Positions 48,596 through 59,834 of a DNA stretch of 64,000 nucleotides are shown here, piece by piece (the first letter of the stretch is position 1; each line of letters begins with the position of its first letter). The translations under genes were made by a program, and so were the position numbers. The notes below the pieces were generated by a model that saw only the letters and a list, made by a program, of their open reading frames with translations, was not told the DNA's origin and did no database searches. The DNA is from Luzula sylvatica (Eukaryota > Streptophyta > Magnoliopsida > Poales > Juncaceae): NCBI GenBank assembly GCA_946800325.1, contig OX326956.1:22852356-22916355 (forward strand), given 5' to 3'.

Positions 48596-48658
<63 letters not shown>
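48596..48658. repeat. AT dinucleotide tract
   Basis: About 31 AT repeats directly after copy 1; they hide any inner target duplication of that copy. Confidence 0.95.
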
Positions 48659-48660
<2 letters not shown>

Positions 48661-49139
48661 CTCACCATATAAATAATTGTTATAGTATGAATAATTGTGA
48701 TAAAAAATTATGTATTTTTTGTTGATATTTTTTACGGTAATTTATATTATGTCTCGGGTATTATTATACATTTTTCGAATATTATATCTATTAGCGAATT
48801 AGGATTTCGGCAGAGGTTTCGAATTTTATTTTTACTGATCATGACAAATGATAAAGGTCTTTGTCCCTTTGAAATTTGAATCCTATAATACAATATACAA
48901 TCATGTTTACATATTTGTATTCAAATAAAAAAGACAATTTGGAAAATAGTTGAATTACTTAATAATGCTATATTTATACTGAAAATAAATCATTATTTAC
49001 AAAATAAAATGAGATATAATTGATTAAATAAATATTGAGAATACCATGAAATTGTCCAACAACCGTATTTTATACAAGATATAGTATTAAAATTTAGAGA
49101 AGATTCAATAAATTGTAAATTCCTTGGTTTCTCGTGACA

Positions 49140-49148
49140 CTATAAAAC
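49140..49148 (+). promoter_or_regulatory. TATA box of the cystatin-like gene
   Basis: CTATAAAAC, 85 bp before the ATG at 49233, in a normal position for a plant gene with a short leader. Confidence 0.5.
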
Positions 49149-49232
49149 CACCACAATTTCATCATTGTCAATTATCATCCCATAATAGAAATTTCGAATC
49201 CGAATTAAACAAAAACAACCCGATCTTTCGCC

Positions 49233-49510
49233 ATGAAATTCTTATTTCTCAGTTTGTTGGCGCTGGCTTCTCTGACACTGTCCTTATCCCTGGCTCGGGA
49301 GCCCGAATCCCAATAAATAGTCCATGGTTTCCGATCAAGAACATAACGGACAAACATATAACTGATTTAGGAGAGTTCGCCGTTACGAAGCACGATGAGG
49401 TCGCAAAGGATAGCTTGGTATTCATCGAGGTGTTGAAAGGGGAAAAACAAGTAACTTCGGGTATCAATTACGGGTTAACTTTTGTGGCGAACATTGCCAC
49501 AGAAAAATAA
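49233..49510 (+). pseudogene. Phytocystatin, frameshifted and C-terminally short
   Basis: Cystatins inhibit papain-type cysteine proteases. The ATG frame gives a clean signal peptide, MKFLFLSLLALASLTLSLSL, then AREPESQ and a stop at 49314. A second frame gives the mature part: NSPWFPIKNITDKHITDLGE, FAVTKHDEVAKDSLVFIEVL, then KGEKQVTSGINYGLTFVANI and a stop at 49508. LGEFAV corresponds to the plant LARFAV helix and QVTSG to the QxVxG loop, which lacks its usual Val/Gly spacing. The N-terminal Gly-Gly and the C-terminal Trp hairpin are missing. One base shift between signal and mature parts makes it non-functional as read. It lies inside the 8.8-kb block. Confidence 0.7.
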
Positions 49511-49761
49511 TCTCATTTTCAAATATTTTATTTTTATTTATTGGAATCTTATTTTACCTGTAATTTTTTGTGTGCTTTCTCTATTTAAACGAAAAAAAAT
49601 GTTTCTAATCAATGAATCTGAGCCCATTTGTTGTCTTTCTTGGCCCATTATTTCGATATATTTTGTGTACACTTATTTTTCAAATCCTATTTTATAAATG
49701 CAATGAAGGTTTTTGTTCATTTATTTTCGTTAATGTTTTTTCATGTACGCTAAGAGAATGC

Positions 49762-49774
49762 CCGCGCCTTGCGG
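49762..49774 (-). other. Isolated hairpin resembling the repeat E terminus
   Basis: CCGCGCCTTGCGG; on the minus strand it is followed by GCATTCTCTTAG, close to the end of repeat E (AGCATTCTCC). It may mark the end of a related element on the minus strand; no body recognised. Confidence 0.3.
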
Positions 49775-49789
49775 TGGTTTTGTTTCATT

Positions 49790-51450
49790 TATTTTTCCAT
49801 ACACAATATATAATTATGAATTATCGGAATCAAACATACAACTTTGAGAAAATAAAAATCATATTGATTAATAAAGTTTGATGATGACTTATTATAATGT
49901 TTTGGAATCCGACACGATACGAAATATTTATTTAGTATTTTAATGCAACACATGCAAAAAGAATAAATGTCACTATAATATAATAAAGTAACATTCGTGG
50001 ACATAAAAAGTAAAATAATCATATGATATTTTAAATTTTCATATCAAAAAATAAAAATAATAACATTGTAAAAGTTCAAAAGAATTATTTGTGTCTGATA
50101 AATATTATGTTTGATGAAAATTATTGAAAAATATTACATAAGTTAGAAATTATTTGTGTTTAGTAAATAAATATCTTTCATTTTTATTATTATTTTTTAA
50201 ATATTAACATGAAATTGTTTTAGGTAAAAATACAAATATAACATACTTTGTAGTATTTGCAAAAAATTTCAATTATAGTTTTAAAAATTATAATTGTTAG
50301 GCTTACAAGTCATTAATGTAATTATATTTATTTTTATACATTTTTTTACATAATTCTTTCAATAATTTTAAGTTAGAGAAAAATATTGAATGTATGATAA
50401 TATGGATCTCAAAATAAATATAAAATTTAAGTGAATATGTTTTCTTAATCTTTTTAAATTATATTATGAAAAATACTAATAATATTTGATGTATGTTTTA
50501 TGAGATTATATATTAATTTATTAATGTTAGATATTCAAACTCTTAGCATTATATATTTATTTAAAATTGATCATGTAACATATTGTGAAAAAATTTAAAA
50601 TCAAGTACAACAAGTCCAATATGAACCTAACGAGTAATTTTTCGATACATCATCAGTGTAATGTGACGTGGCCTTCTAAAATTGATTAAAATTATGTGAA
50701 AAATAAGGAACACATAAATACATACAAATAAAACATAATCATATAAAATCAAAGATTAATCCATGTTTCATATTTTACCACATATCATAATATAATGGTT
50801 AAAATATTTGTGATGATGTGGCATAAGGAGATTGCATAAACATGTGTCCAAAGTAAGAGAGGTTGGTAAATATTGTACTTGTGGCATTCCTCAGAAGAGA
50901 AGAATATTTTTTCAATCAAATTTATATGGATTTATTTTTCATTTTTTTCATATTCGCCTAATTTAATTTTTATTTTCCATCAAAGAGTAACACTTATTTA
51001 ATGAGCCATGCCACTTTCTTTTTCATTCATCTTTTATGCTCATCAAATTAATTTTCATTTTCGTTACACAATATCTGTGGAATTTTAAGACAAACAAAAA
51101 TACTACTTTTATTTAGTCAAGATCGTTCTGTGTTTCATCTCTTCGTTTATATTTCAATAAAGTTAGTTCTCATTTTTAAATTTCACATAGGATGTCGATA
51201 GATTTTTTTTAAAAAAATTCAGTAATAAAAAAATTCAGTAATCTAAAATTCAGTAATTTCACATAGGATGTCAATAGGATGTCGATAGGTTTATTTGTAT
51301 GTTTTTTAGAATAGAAGTACATAGATTAATATTTTGTTCTTTTATCAACATATGACAATTTTAGAATTTATTAGTTTTTGTGTTTTTATGGTTTATTTAA
51401 TGCTCACATCATTAATGAATCAGTCTAGGGCACCAAAATTGCCGAGACTG
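49790..51450. other. AT-rich DNA inside the 8.8-kb block
   Basis: No gene. 51205-51290 has short direct repeats of AAAATTCAGTAAT and ACATAGGATGTCGATAG. Confidence 0.45.
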
Positions 51451-51454
51451 GCCA

Positions 51455-52412
51455 TGTGTGAATGCAATGGAAGATGATCAATTATACATCATGAAATACT
51501 AATAAATTAATATATAATATTTTTAAACATTATAAAACTACAACATATATTATCATAATTTTTACAACTTTAATTTTGAAAATCCATCAAATATATTCGC
51601 TCCAATTTTTTATTTATTTTGACATTCATATTAAAATGGTTCATATACAACATTTCCCCTGATTTGAATTTGTAAATACATTACATAAGAAAATGTAATG
51701 GAAAAATCCAAATTTAAATTTAAATAATAGAATTTTAAGTATATTTTTATTATATATTTTGAAAAATTAGAACAAAAGATATGTCATGTAATACTAAGTA
51801 TGTTATTTTTATATTTTATTCAAATAATTTCAACTTTAAAATTAAAAAAAATATAGAACTAAACAACAATTATATCTAAATAACTTCCTAAATTTATCTA
51901 ACTAATAGTATTCTTATTTCTTTTAAAATATAAATTCTAAAAAAATCATATGATGTTAAATAGTTTTTATTTATTAATGCTAAATTAAATTTTGATACTA
52001 CTTATTAAATTAATTTGTCTATTTGGTTTCATAATATTTATAATTTTCTTTATATTTTGAATCAACAAAAAAAAATTTAGTACTATATAATTAATAATAA
52101 CATATGTCGTAGAGTTCACTATTTCAATATTTGATATTACATAAAATATTATTGACAACAATAATAAAAGTGTGTTATGATTATACCTTAGATATTATAC
52201 GATAACATTAATATAAGTATTATATTTTTTTATAAAATAAAATAAGTTCTTTTTTATTATAATGTAAACTAATTGTAAAACAACATATACGTAATCATAG
52301 ATAAATGAGTTCAAATGATTTTGTTTTGAGATGATATTTTCTTTATCATACACATATGTATTTGACATTACAATAAAGAACATAATTAACATTCTCGTCG
52401 CCTAGCGTGAGA
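51455..52412 (+). mobile_element. AT-rich dispersed repeat E, copy 2
   Basis: Matches 41500-42450 and ends with hairpin CTCGTCGCCTAGCGTGAG (52394-52411). Non-coding. Confidence 0.5.
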
Positions 52413-52419
52413 ATAATTC

Positions 52420-53215
52420 TTTAATAGTTAGGATTTTTAAAGTATTATGACAAATCTGGTGTTTTTTTTAAAGAATTATTGAACAAAAAATATACATTCT
52501 ATTCTATTATTTTTAATAAAATAATAAATCAACAGCTATAACGTGTTGTACAAAAGAAGATGCATAATAGCAATTCTGGTATTCTTTTATTTTTTTGATC
52601 ATGTGATTACTAAAAAGAAAATGAAGATCCCAAACAATGCAATGTTTTCAAATAAAAAACTATAACAAAATAAAATCGGATTTTTCAATCAAATAATGTA
52701 TTCTTCGTTACGTTACTTAGTCATGTTAAAAATTTCCGACCCTCTCATTTAGTTTCTTAATTACCCTAAAATAGAAAAAAAGAACTACCCTATTAAATTC
52801 GTTTTCTCATTACACAAAACAACAATAAACCCCTATTTTAGAGAGTAATTATATTCAACGTCCTCTCATTGCATGACTCGTTTTAGAATGATGAGATGTC
52901 AGGTCGGAATTAAAATAACCTTAACTAATTTTATAACGCGAATGCAATATTAAACGTCGAACCAACATTCCGTAGTTAATGACGTAATTAGATGATCGAT
53001 GTTGTGTAGAATTACTCGTCTTTTACCAAATACATTATATAAAAAAATAAAATCATCAACAAATTCATTACCGTCTTCCTCTCCTACAAAAAACTATAAA
53101 ACCAACATTCAAATTTCAAGCCTCAGAATTGAAAATAAATACTAGAATGTTGGTTTTTCATTTTTGATTTTTACTATCAGAAATATTGATAGCATTCTGT
53201 AGTTTTTACAACGCT
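52420..53215. other. AT-rich DNA upstream of the MO25-like gene
   Basis: No coding or repeat recognised; likely includes distal promoter sequence. Confidence 0.4.
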
Positions 53216-53219
53216 TATA

Positions 53220-53228
53220 CTATAAATA
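53220..53228 (+). promoter_or_regulatory. TATA box of the MO25-like gene
   Basis: CTATAAATA with the first in-frame ATG 175 bp downstream. Reasonable plant core promoter. Confidence 0.5.
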
Positions 53229-53454
53229 TAACGTAGCGATGCATAACTTGAGACGTCATCTATTGGAGAGGAAGGCTCTCGTTCTAATCTCTTAGCTCTT
53301 CACGCCCAATCGCACCCCGAAAAACCCAAAACCTAGCCACAGCAACGAGAAAAGCATCGTCGTTCACCTGAGACGTAAACGTCGGTTCCGTCGGATGGCG
53401 TCGTTGTTCAAGTCTTGTGTTTGTTTGAGGGTTCGGAACTCTGGTGACGGGGAT

Positions 53455-55339
53455 ATGAAGGGTCTTTTCAAATCTAAGCCGAAAACACCATCTGAAGTTG
53501 TCAGGCAGACCAGGCATTTGCTTATTCAACTCGATATGAATGCCAATTCTACTGTAAGAGACGCCAAACGGGAGGAGAAGGTAATTGTTTTTTTTCTCCT
53601 TCTTATCATTCCAGATTTGTTTCAATTTCTACTCGATTTTGTGAATTTATAGAACAAAGAATAGCTTTTGCTGAATTATTGAACTGAATTCACTCAGATG
53701 GCTGAATTGAGCAAGAACGTAAGGATTTTGAAATCAATTCTATATGGAAGTGGTGATTCTGAACCTACAGCAAAAGCCTGTTCTCAGTTAACTCAAGAAT
53801 TCTTCAAGGATAATACCCTTCGCCTGCTCATTATTTGCCTCCCTAAACTTAATCTTGAGGTACATACATAATCATCTCTTTTCAAACTATTCATATCTAA
53901 ATTACTACGAAAATTTTAAGTAAATAATTGGTTCAAATGCAGACCAGGAAAGATGCAACACAAGTGGTTGCAAATTTACAGAGGCAACAAGTTCAATTTA
54001 GGCTCGTCGCTTCAGATTATTTGGAGGCCAACAAAGATCTTCTTGACGTTCTAATTCTCGGGTAAATATACCATTTATTTCTAACCAGTTATTTTCTTAG
54101 CATAAAACTAAATCGAATATAATTTAATTTTTTCAAGGTACGAGAATATGGATATAGCTTTGCATTACGGAGCCATGTTAAGGGAATGCATTCGTCACCA
54201 AAGCATTACTAAGTAATTAACTTATTATTTTATGAAACTACTATAACAAAAATTATGAATCTAAATTATGAAATTTTTTTAAGGTATGTTTTGGAGTCGG
54301 AGCACATGAAAAAATTCTTCGATTATATTCAGCTTCCCAATTTTGATGTTGCCTCTGTCGCATCTGCTACATTTAAGGTTCGAAAATCAAAATAACTCGA
54401 ATAATGAATTTTCTTTAGTTTTTAATTTTTTTCTATTTTGTAATATATTTATTTTTTGTGAAATGTAGGAGCTTCTGACAAGGCACAAAAGAACCGTTGC
54501 TGAGTTCCTCACTAGAAACTATGACTGGGTTAGTACATATTCCATCTAATTAATTGATGAATTTACAAAAATGACCACTAGAATTTACTCCTAAATTGAA
54601 AATATCATATTTTTTTGTATCTGATTATTATTATTTTTTATATAATTAAAGTTTTTTGCGGAGTTCAACACGAGGCTTTTGTCGTCCACCAATTACATAA
54701 CAAGAAGACAAGCTATTAAGGTACAAAATATTATGATATTCTTACTTTTTTGTTAAGTTCGGTTTTAAAGCAATTGATATATTTGTGTAGTTATTGGGAG
54801 ACATGTTGATGGATCGATCTAATTCTGTGGTCATGTTGCGTTATGTTAATTCGAAGCATAATCTTATGATTCTCATGAATCTTTTGAGGGTATATTTGAT
54901 ATTTCTCTCTCTTGAAAATATTGTGGTATTCACATTTTATTTATTTGCCTGATTTTGTAGGAAGCCAGCAAGAATATTCAAATGGAAGCATTCCATATTT
55001 TCAAGGTGAAATTTCAGTTTTTGTACTATTCTTTTGTTGTTTCAAAAAATATAAAAATGGTAATTATTAATTTTTTGGGCTATAATTGCAAATATTTCAG
55101 TTATTTGCTGCGAATACAAGCAAACCAGCTGAGATTGTTACTATCTTGGTAACGAACAGAAACAAGCTTCTTCGATTCTTCGATGGATTCGAGCATGACA
55201 AAAGTAATTTATTTATTTTTGTTTTAACATTTAATAATATCGGTATATAATTAGTTTTTTTTTGTAAATGTTTCTTTCAGAGGACGATCAATTCGAAGCT
55301 GACAAAGAACAAATCATACATGCAATATCCATCCTTTAA
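53455..55339 (+). CDS. MO25-like protein (CAB39/Hym1 family), 11 exons
   Basis: MO25 is an all-helical scaffold that binds and activates GCK/Ste20-type kinases; plant copies act with MAP4K/SIK1-type kinases in growth and cell polarity. Coding exons: 53455-53580, 53698-53859, 53943-54061, 54138-54212, 54284-54377, 54469-54528, 54652-54720, 54791-54889, 54961-55005, 55101-55203, 55281-55339. All junctions are GT-AG and in phase, giving 336 residues, close to the usual 340. Family blocks seen: [119 protein letters not shown]. An in-frame ATG at 53395 would add 20 residues, but MKGLFKSK is the conserved start. Intact and intron-bearing, although inside a transposon. Confidence 0.9.
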
Positions 55340-55375
55340 GAAAAAAGCTCTGTCTCTATTATTATAATGATATTA

Positions 55376-55381
55376 AATAAA
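55376..55381 (+). terminator. Poly(A) signal of the MO25-like gene
   Basis: AATAAA 37 bp after the stop codon, in AT-rich DNA. Confidence 0.4.
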
Positions 55382-55454
55382 AATTCATTGAAAAAATGAG
55401 AAAAATATTTTGAAATAATCAAATAATTGGAAATTTGAACCAACATACCGCGCC

Positions 55455-55710
55455 TAGATTAGTGCTCCATACGGCAACGACGAAGATCGTTTAGGCCACG
55501 ACAATGACGACAAGAAGGTCGATTTTAACCACGGCAACAACGGAAAAGGAGTGGTAAAGGTCACGGCAACGACGACGAAGATCTCATATTGGCAATGGCA
55601 ATACCCGAGCTTCACACCTATTCCCGTGGCTACATACATCATGATGGATCGAGATACACCGCAATCCAAGAAGAACAATCAACACCAATGGTGTACAAGG
55701 GAAAGATAGT
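55455..55710 (+). other. Unidentified open frame after MO25
   Basis: About 84 codons without ATG at the start: APYGNDEDRLGHDNDDKKVD, then VVKVTATTTKISYWQWQYP, then FTPIPVATYIMMDRDTPQSK. Less AT-rich than its surroundings, with three imperfect ACGGCAACGACGA repeats at DNA level. It may be an exon remnant of another captured gene; no family recognised. Confidence 0.25.
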
Positions 55711-55719
55711 GGTGGCGGG

Positions 55720-56434
55720 CCACGAGTACGCAAGACCAACTGCCATGTTTTCTGGCTAACAAGCTAGCTAGAGTTTTTTTTTTTCCTCTTAGGATTGTTA
55801 ATTGGGCAATGTAAAAATTGCAATGAGTCCAATTTTTTTTATTTTTGGTTTTATTATGTTTTCTACTTTTTGTTTTATTCTACGAAATATAATTCGACAT
55901 AATTTCTTTGCTTAATATATAATGCAAATATAAGTTACAATTCAAAAAATACTAAGAGGTTAACAGCTCTCCACGTGAGAAATTATTTGCAAAAATAAAA
56001 GGGACAGTTTCACATTTATGACACTAAATTTCATTTGTTCCGAGAAAATCTTTAGAATTTTGTGATTCTCAGTTGCGAAAAATTTCTTCAGGGCGCAAAT
56101 AAGAGCTTCATTGTTAACTCTCAACTGCTGAAATTCAGATATTCAACTATACAAAAGACTAAATTATGGGGGAAAACCACAAATGTGAAATAATAAAATT
56201 AAAATTATAACAAAAAAAAATCTTTAACACCATTAAAATTAAAATTCATATTCATATTACTTTCAAAGTCATTGCAAATTCACAAGGAATTGACCTTTTT
56301 TGTTAGTATTTTTATGTAATTTTACTCTCGAAACAGAATCTGGATACTAGTACTGCTCGTATTCGTATTTGTATCCGAAAAATTAAAATGGATACTATAA
56401 TATCATTATACAGTGTATATGTTCCGGTTAATCC
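55720..56434. other. AT-rich DNA inside the 8.8-kb block
   Basis: No gene recognised. 56335-56390 has GGATACT and GTATCCG motifs like those of the element at 20390. Confidence 0.4.
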
Positions 56435-56914
56435 TAGGGGTGGGCATTCGGTTGAACTGAACCGAACCGAACCGAACCGAACCGAACCGAATAAGAGCAA
56501 ATCGAATTAAACCGAACCGGACTAGATTCAAACCGAACCGAACCGAATAAAATTCGAACCGATTTAAAACCGAACCGAATTAGAAGTTTTATAATGTTAA
56601 AATTCAAATGTTATTTAGCAAAAAAATATTAAAACAAATCATATAAAATATACTTATGCTATTTTTAATTTTACAATATTGGATTTTAATTTTTTTAAAT
56701 GAACATAATAGAAAAAGTGAAAAAAAAAATATTAATTCGGTTGGTTCGGTTTAATCGATTATGAAAATACCAAAATCGAACTGAACCGAATAAACCAAAC
56801 AATATCAAATTTTTAACCGAACCGAACCAAATAAATCGAAAAACCGAACCGATTAAACCGAATTCGACCGGCTCGGTTCGGTTCCCAAATAAACCGAACC
56901 ATTTGCCCACCCCT
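56435..56914 (+). mobile_element. hAT-like MITE, AACCGA family, copy 2
   Basis: 480 bp, ends TAGGGGTGGGCA and TGCCCACCCCT, otherwise matching copy 1, same orientation. Its right flank AAAATATG equals the left flank of copy 1; its own left flank GGTTAATCC matches nothing nearby. Confidence 0.8.
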
Positions 56915-56915
56915 A

Positions 56916-57476
56916 AAATATGGTATCGAAATTACTTATAGGACTGCATGGGAAGCACGGTCAAATGCGATTGCCTTAATTTACGGAAAATGGGAGGATT
57001 CTTATGCCGATTTTCCGTCGTACTTGATGATGTTACAAATGAGAGATCCCGGTATTGTTGTCGATTTCGATTACGGTAACGGTCGTAGCTACTGGGGGCC
57101 TCAATTAATGGTTTTCAACATTGTCGCCCGGTTTTGAGTGCCGATGGTATCCATTTGCATGGGACGTATTTGGATACTCTTTTAATAGCTACTGGAATGG
57201 ATGCAAATAAAAGGATATTTCCCGTAGCATTTGCAATTGTCGAGAATGAGAATAGTTCTTCTTGACAATGATTTTTGGTGCGGGTTAAAGATTACGTTAC
57301 AAGAGATTTGCAAGTTTGTATAGGTACTGATAGATGGTTAGGTCATAGAGCGGTAATCGAACAAATTTTCTCAAGTGGCCAAGGACACGAATTGCGATAT
57401 TGCATTCGACATGTTCAACAGAACATTGTTAAAAAATTTGGTAATAAGTCGTTGGGTGATTATTTTTGATAGCGGC
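56916..57476 (+). pseudogene. MULE transposase, part 2 (catalytic core)
   Basis: Resumes with YGIEITYRTAWEARSNAIAL, YGKWEDSYADFPSYLMMLQM and GNGRSYWGPQL. After a one-base shift comes the first catalytic Asp in LSADGIHLHGTYLDTLLIAT, then IFPVAFAIVENENSS. After stops comes CIGTDRWLGHRAVIEQ with the second Asp, then HELRYCIRHVQQNIVKKFGN. The order and spacing fit the DDE domain of plant MULE transposases. It is cut by the solo LTR after SLGDYF. Confidence 0.85.
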
Positions 57477-58783
57477 TGTAATAAATATCAAAAATACGAT
57501 TTTGATATTTGTAGATTATTATTCCTAAAATCTCAGAATATAAGACCCATATTGAAAATATAACTCTTCCGACGATCAAAATCGAGTTCTTATGTGTCAA
57601 AGTTTTCGAAAGGGTATAACCATAATTACATATTTATGGGTTATTTAAATAAATATATTATATGATCTTATTTGCATAATGATCAAACCATTATAATAGT
57701 AAAAATAGAGTTTGCAAAATAAACCCTAAAAACTTGTAAATGAAATAGTTTACAAATATGATAGTTTAGAGGGTCATATATGAAATGTGTCAAACCACCT
57801 CATCACCCCTCAATTATGGGATAGGCTCTCTCATCACTTCCATGCAGCCATGAAACACTAAGAAAAGAAGAGAGAAAAAGAGGAAAAATCAAGGAAAATA
57901 GGAGATTTCGCAAAACGAAAAGTATCATAATCTTCAGGAGGTTAAGTTGTGCGAGTTAACAAAATCAAAAGAATAATTACATCCAAGTTTCGAGTTTCTC
58001 CATTTTCACTCAATCTTGTGCTCCGTTTCGATTAATCTTTTGTTTGTCGAGTTTCTTTCCATTAGGTGAGTGCTACTCTCACTTTCCTCTTATTAAGAAT
58101 TAAATTAAGAGCGTTTCTAGACCTTACATGATAGTCTAGGGTTCTCGCTTTAAAAATCGTATTTTGCTTTAAAAACCGTGTTACCTCAACAAAATGTATA
58201 TTATGTAGATTTGATCATATATATGTATGTAGAATTTGAGTTTGATAAAACGTAAGTCGGGCTTACGGTTTTGAAAGAGGGTCCTATGTGAACATTACGC
58301 GGCTCCTCCGGTATGTTTTAGTTTGTTAGGTGTAGTGTCGCGTGACCCCATGACGCTCTTTGGAGGGAATTGTGTAGCAATCTTGATGTAGTGCAAAGTC
58401 CAGTCACATGAGAGGTCTAGCTGTGGCGCATGGATATCATGTCGTCAGCTCATTTTTAGGGAATTCGCGCCTCCCGCGCTCTTAGATTTGTTCCATCACG
58501 TGTGTGACTTGCTATCAGCGCGGGTTGTCACTTCAGTCGAGAGTTATTTGCGCCCTCACCCCGGATAAAACCATTAGTAATTAGATATGAAGGTAAGTGA
58601 TTTTGATTTCAAAAAACCGGGAAAAGTATTTGGGAAGTATTTATATACATATATGTGTGTGTCGTCGTTTTTGAGTTGTGGTATTTATGTTTTTGTGAAA
58701 TTATCATATAAGAGCATGTGGTATACGGGTTGTATACTGGCGAGTTGCCGCACCCTTTTTCATTTTATTTTTGGGGTGTGACA
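57477..58783. mobile_element. Solo LTR with 5-bp target duplication
   Basis: 1307 bp starting TGTAATAAATATC and ending GGGTGTGACA, so TG...CA ends, flanked by GCGGC at 57472-57476 and 58784-58788. Its removal rejoins the transposase (GDYF...AATQRKNEG, one base missing). No internal domain, primer site or second LTR, as expected after recombination between two LTRs. 58265-58560 is GC-richer than the rest. Gypsy-type lineage is possible from length but unproven. Confidence 0.88.
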
Positions 58784-58784
58784 G

Positions 58785-59576
58785 CGGCAACTCAAAGGAA
58801 AAATGAGGGATTGGAAGTGCGGTTGGAGCGAATGAGACTGATGAAACCAAAAGGTATTGAATATTTGGATAGTAACGTAGGTCAAAAAAAATTATGGGTC
58901 GTATCACATGATGGTGGTCGTAGGTTGGGTATTACGACCACTAACATTTCAGAGTGCTTCAACGGTGTCCTGAAAGGTGCTAGAGGTTTGCCCATAAGAT
59001 CGTTGGTTACTCATATATGTACTCGGCTAAATACCAATTTTTTTACAAGACATAAACAAGGCCAGGAAACCAAAACCTGTTTGGGTTTTAAGACTGAACA
59101 AATGCTTCATGCTAGGAAAACCGAGAGTACAAATATGCAAATTACTCAACACACTAGTATATTATTTGGGGTTTCGTTGTATGATTTTAATCGTTCCGAG
59201 ACCCTAGTAAATGAAGTTCGTTTGCCAGAGTTGGCAACGAAATGTACATGCCCGTGCGGAATACTGCAATTGGAATATCTTATGTGCTCTCATGGCATAG
59301 CGGTTTATCGAAAAATAAACAAGAGTCATTATGATATGTGTGATATGTTCTATCGTACTGAAGCTTATAGGAGGACGTACGAGCAAATATTGCCAGTGAT
59401 TCTTGATCGCCGTTATTGGCCGAATGTTCGAGGACCAAAATTACTTCCACCAATTGAGGTGAAGAGGAAAGCTGGGAGACCGGTAGCAAGGCGTGAACGA
59501 ACCGAGATGGATACTGAGAGTCGAAATGCCAACATGTGCAGCTTTTGCAAGATTCGAGGTCACATAATACGTACTT
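58785..59576 (+). pseudogene. MULE transposase, part 3 (SWIM and zinc knuckle)
   Basis: Open from AATQRKNEGLEVRLERMRLM. KLWVVSHDGGRRLGITTTNI followed by SECFNG supplies the third catalytic residue (Glu at about 58952). A SWIM-type zinc finger, CTCPCGILQLEYLMCSHGIA, lies at about 59243-59295; then VKRKAGRPVARRERTE and a zinc knuckle, CSFCKIRGHIIRT. The frame stops at TGA exactly where the last knuckle cysteine belongs. The open frame extends upstream into the solo LTR by chance; those residues are not transposase. Confidence 0.85.
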
Positions 59577-59834
59577 GAAGGAAAAGACTAATTTGACTAA
59601 ACGTTATTCATGTAATAAGGTTCATAATTTGTTGTGATGATTCATATTCGTTTTTGAAGAAAAAGACTAAATTCTATTCATAATTTGAAGAAAAACAGAT
59701 ATATTCGATTCATAAAATAAGGTCCAGAAAATAGGATTCAAAAACTACACTATTACATAATTTGAAGGATACAACTAATTTGACTAAATAACTGGAAATA
59801 ATTATTCTAATTAACTTGAACTAATTCGTGTAAT

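Larger units (their letters stand above)
48091..56914. mobile_element. Composite-like 8.8-kb insertion carrying MO25 and cystatin genes
   Basis: The block begins and ends with directly oriented copies of one hAT-like element (48091-48595 and 56435-56914) and sits within the MULE transposase. AAAATATG occurs at both outer edges and nowhere at the inner edges, and the transposase frame continues from ...FRKY to YGIEITYRTAW across it. So the whole block appears to have entered as one unit, or a circle with one element recombined into a resident element. Contents: AT microsatellite, phytocystatin pseudogene, dispersed repeat E copy 2, MO25-like gene. Confidence 0.65.

Noticed and set aside
53395..53454. 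Upstream in-frame ATG as the MO25 start
   Set aside because: Known plant MO25 proteins begin at [12 protein letters not shown] sequence, here at 53455; the extra 20 residues have no family counterpart. Still possible.
58718..58784. Transposase start at 58718
   Set aside because: These codons belong to the solo LTR; true transposase sequence starts at 58785.
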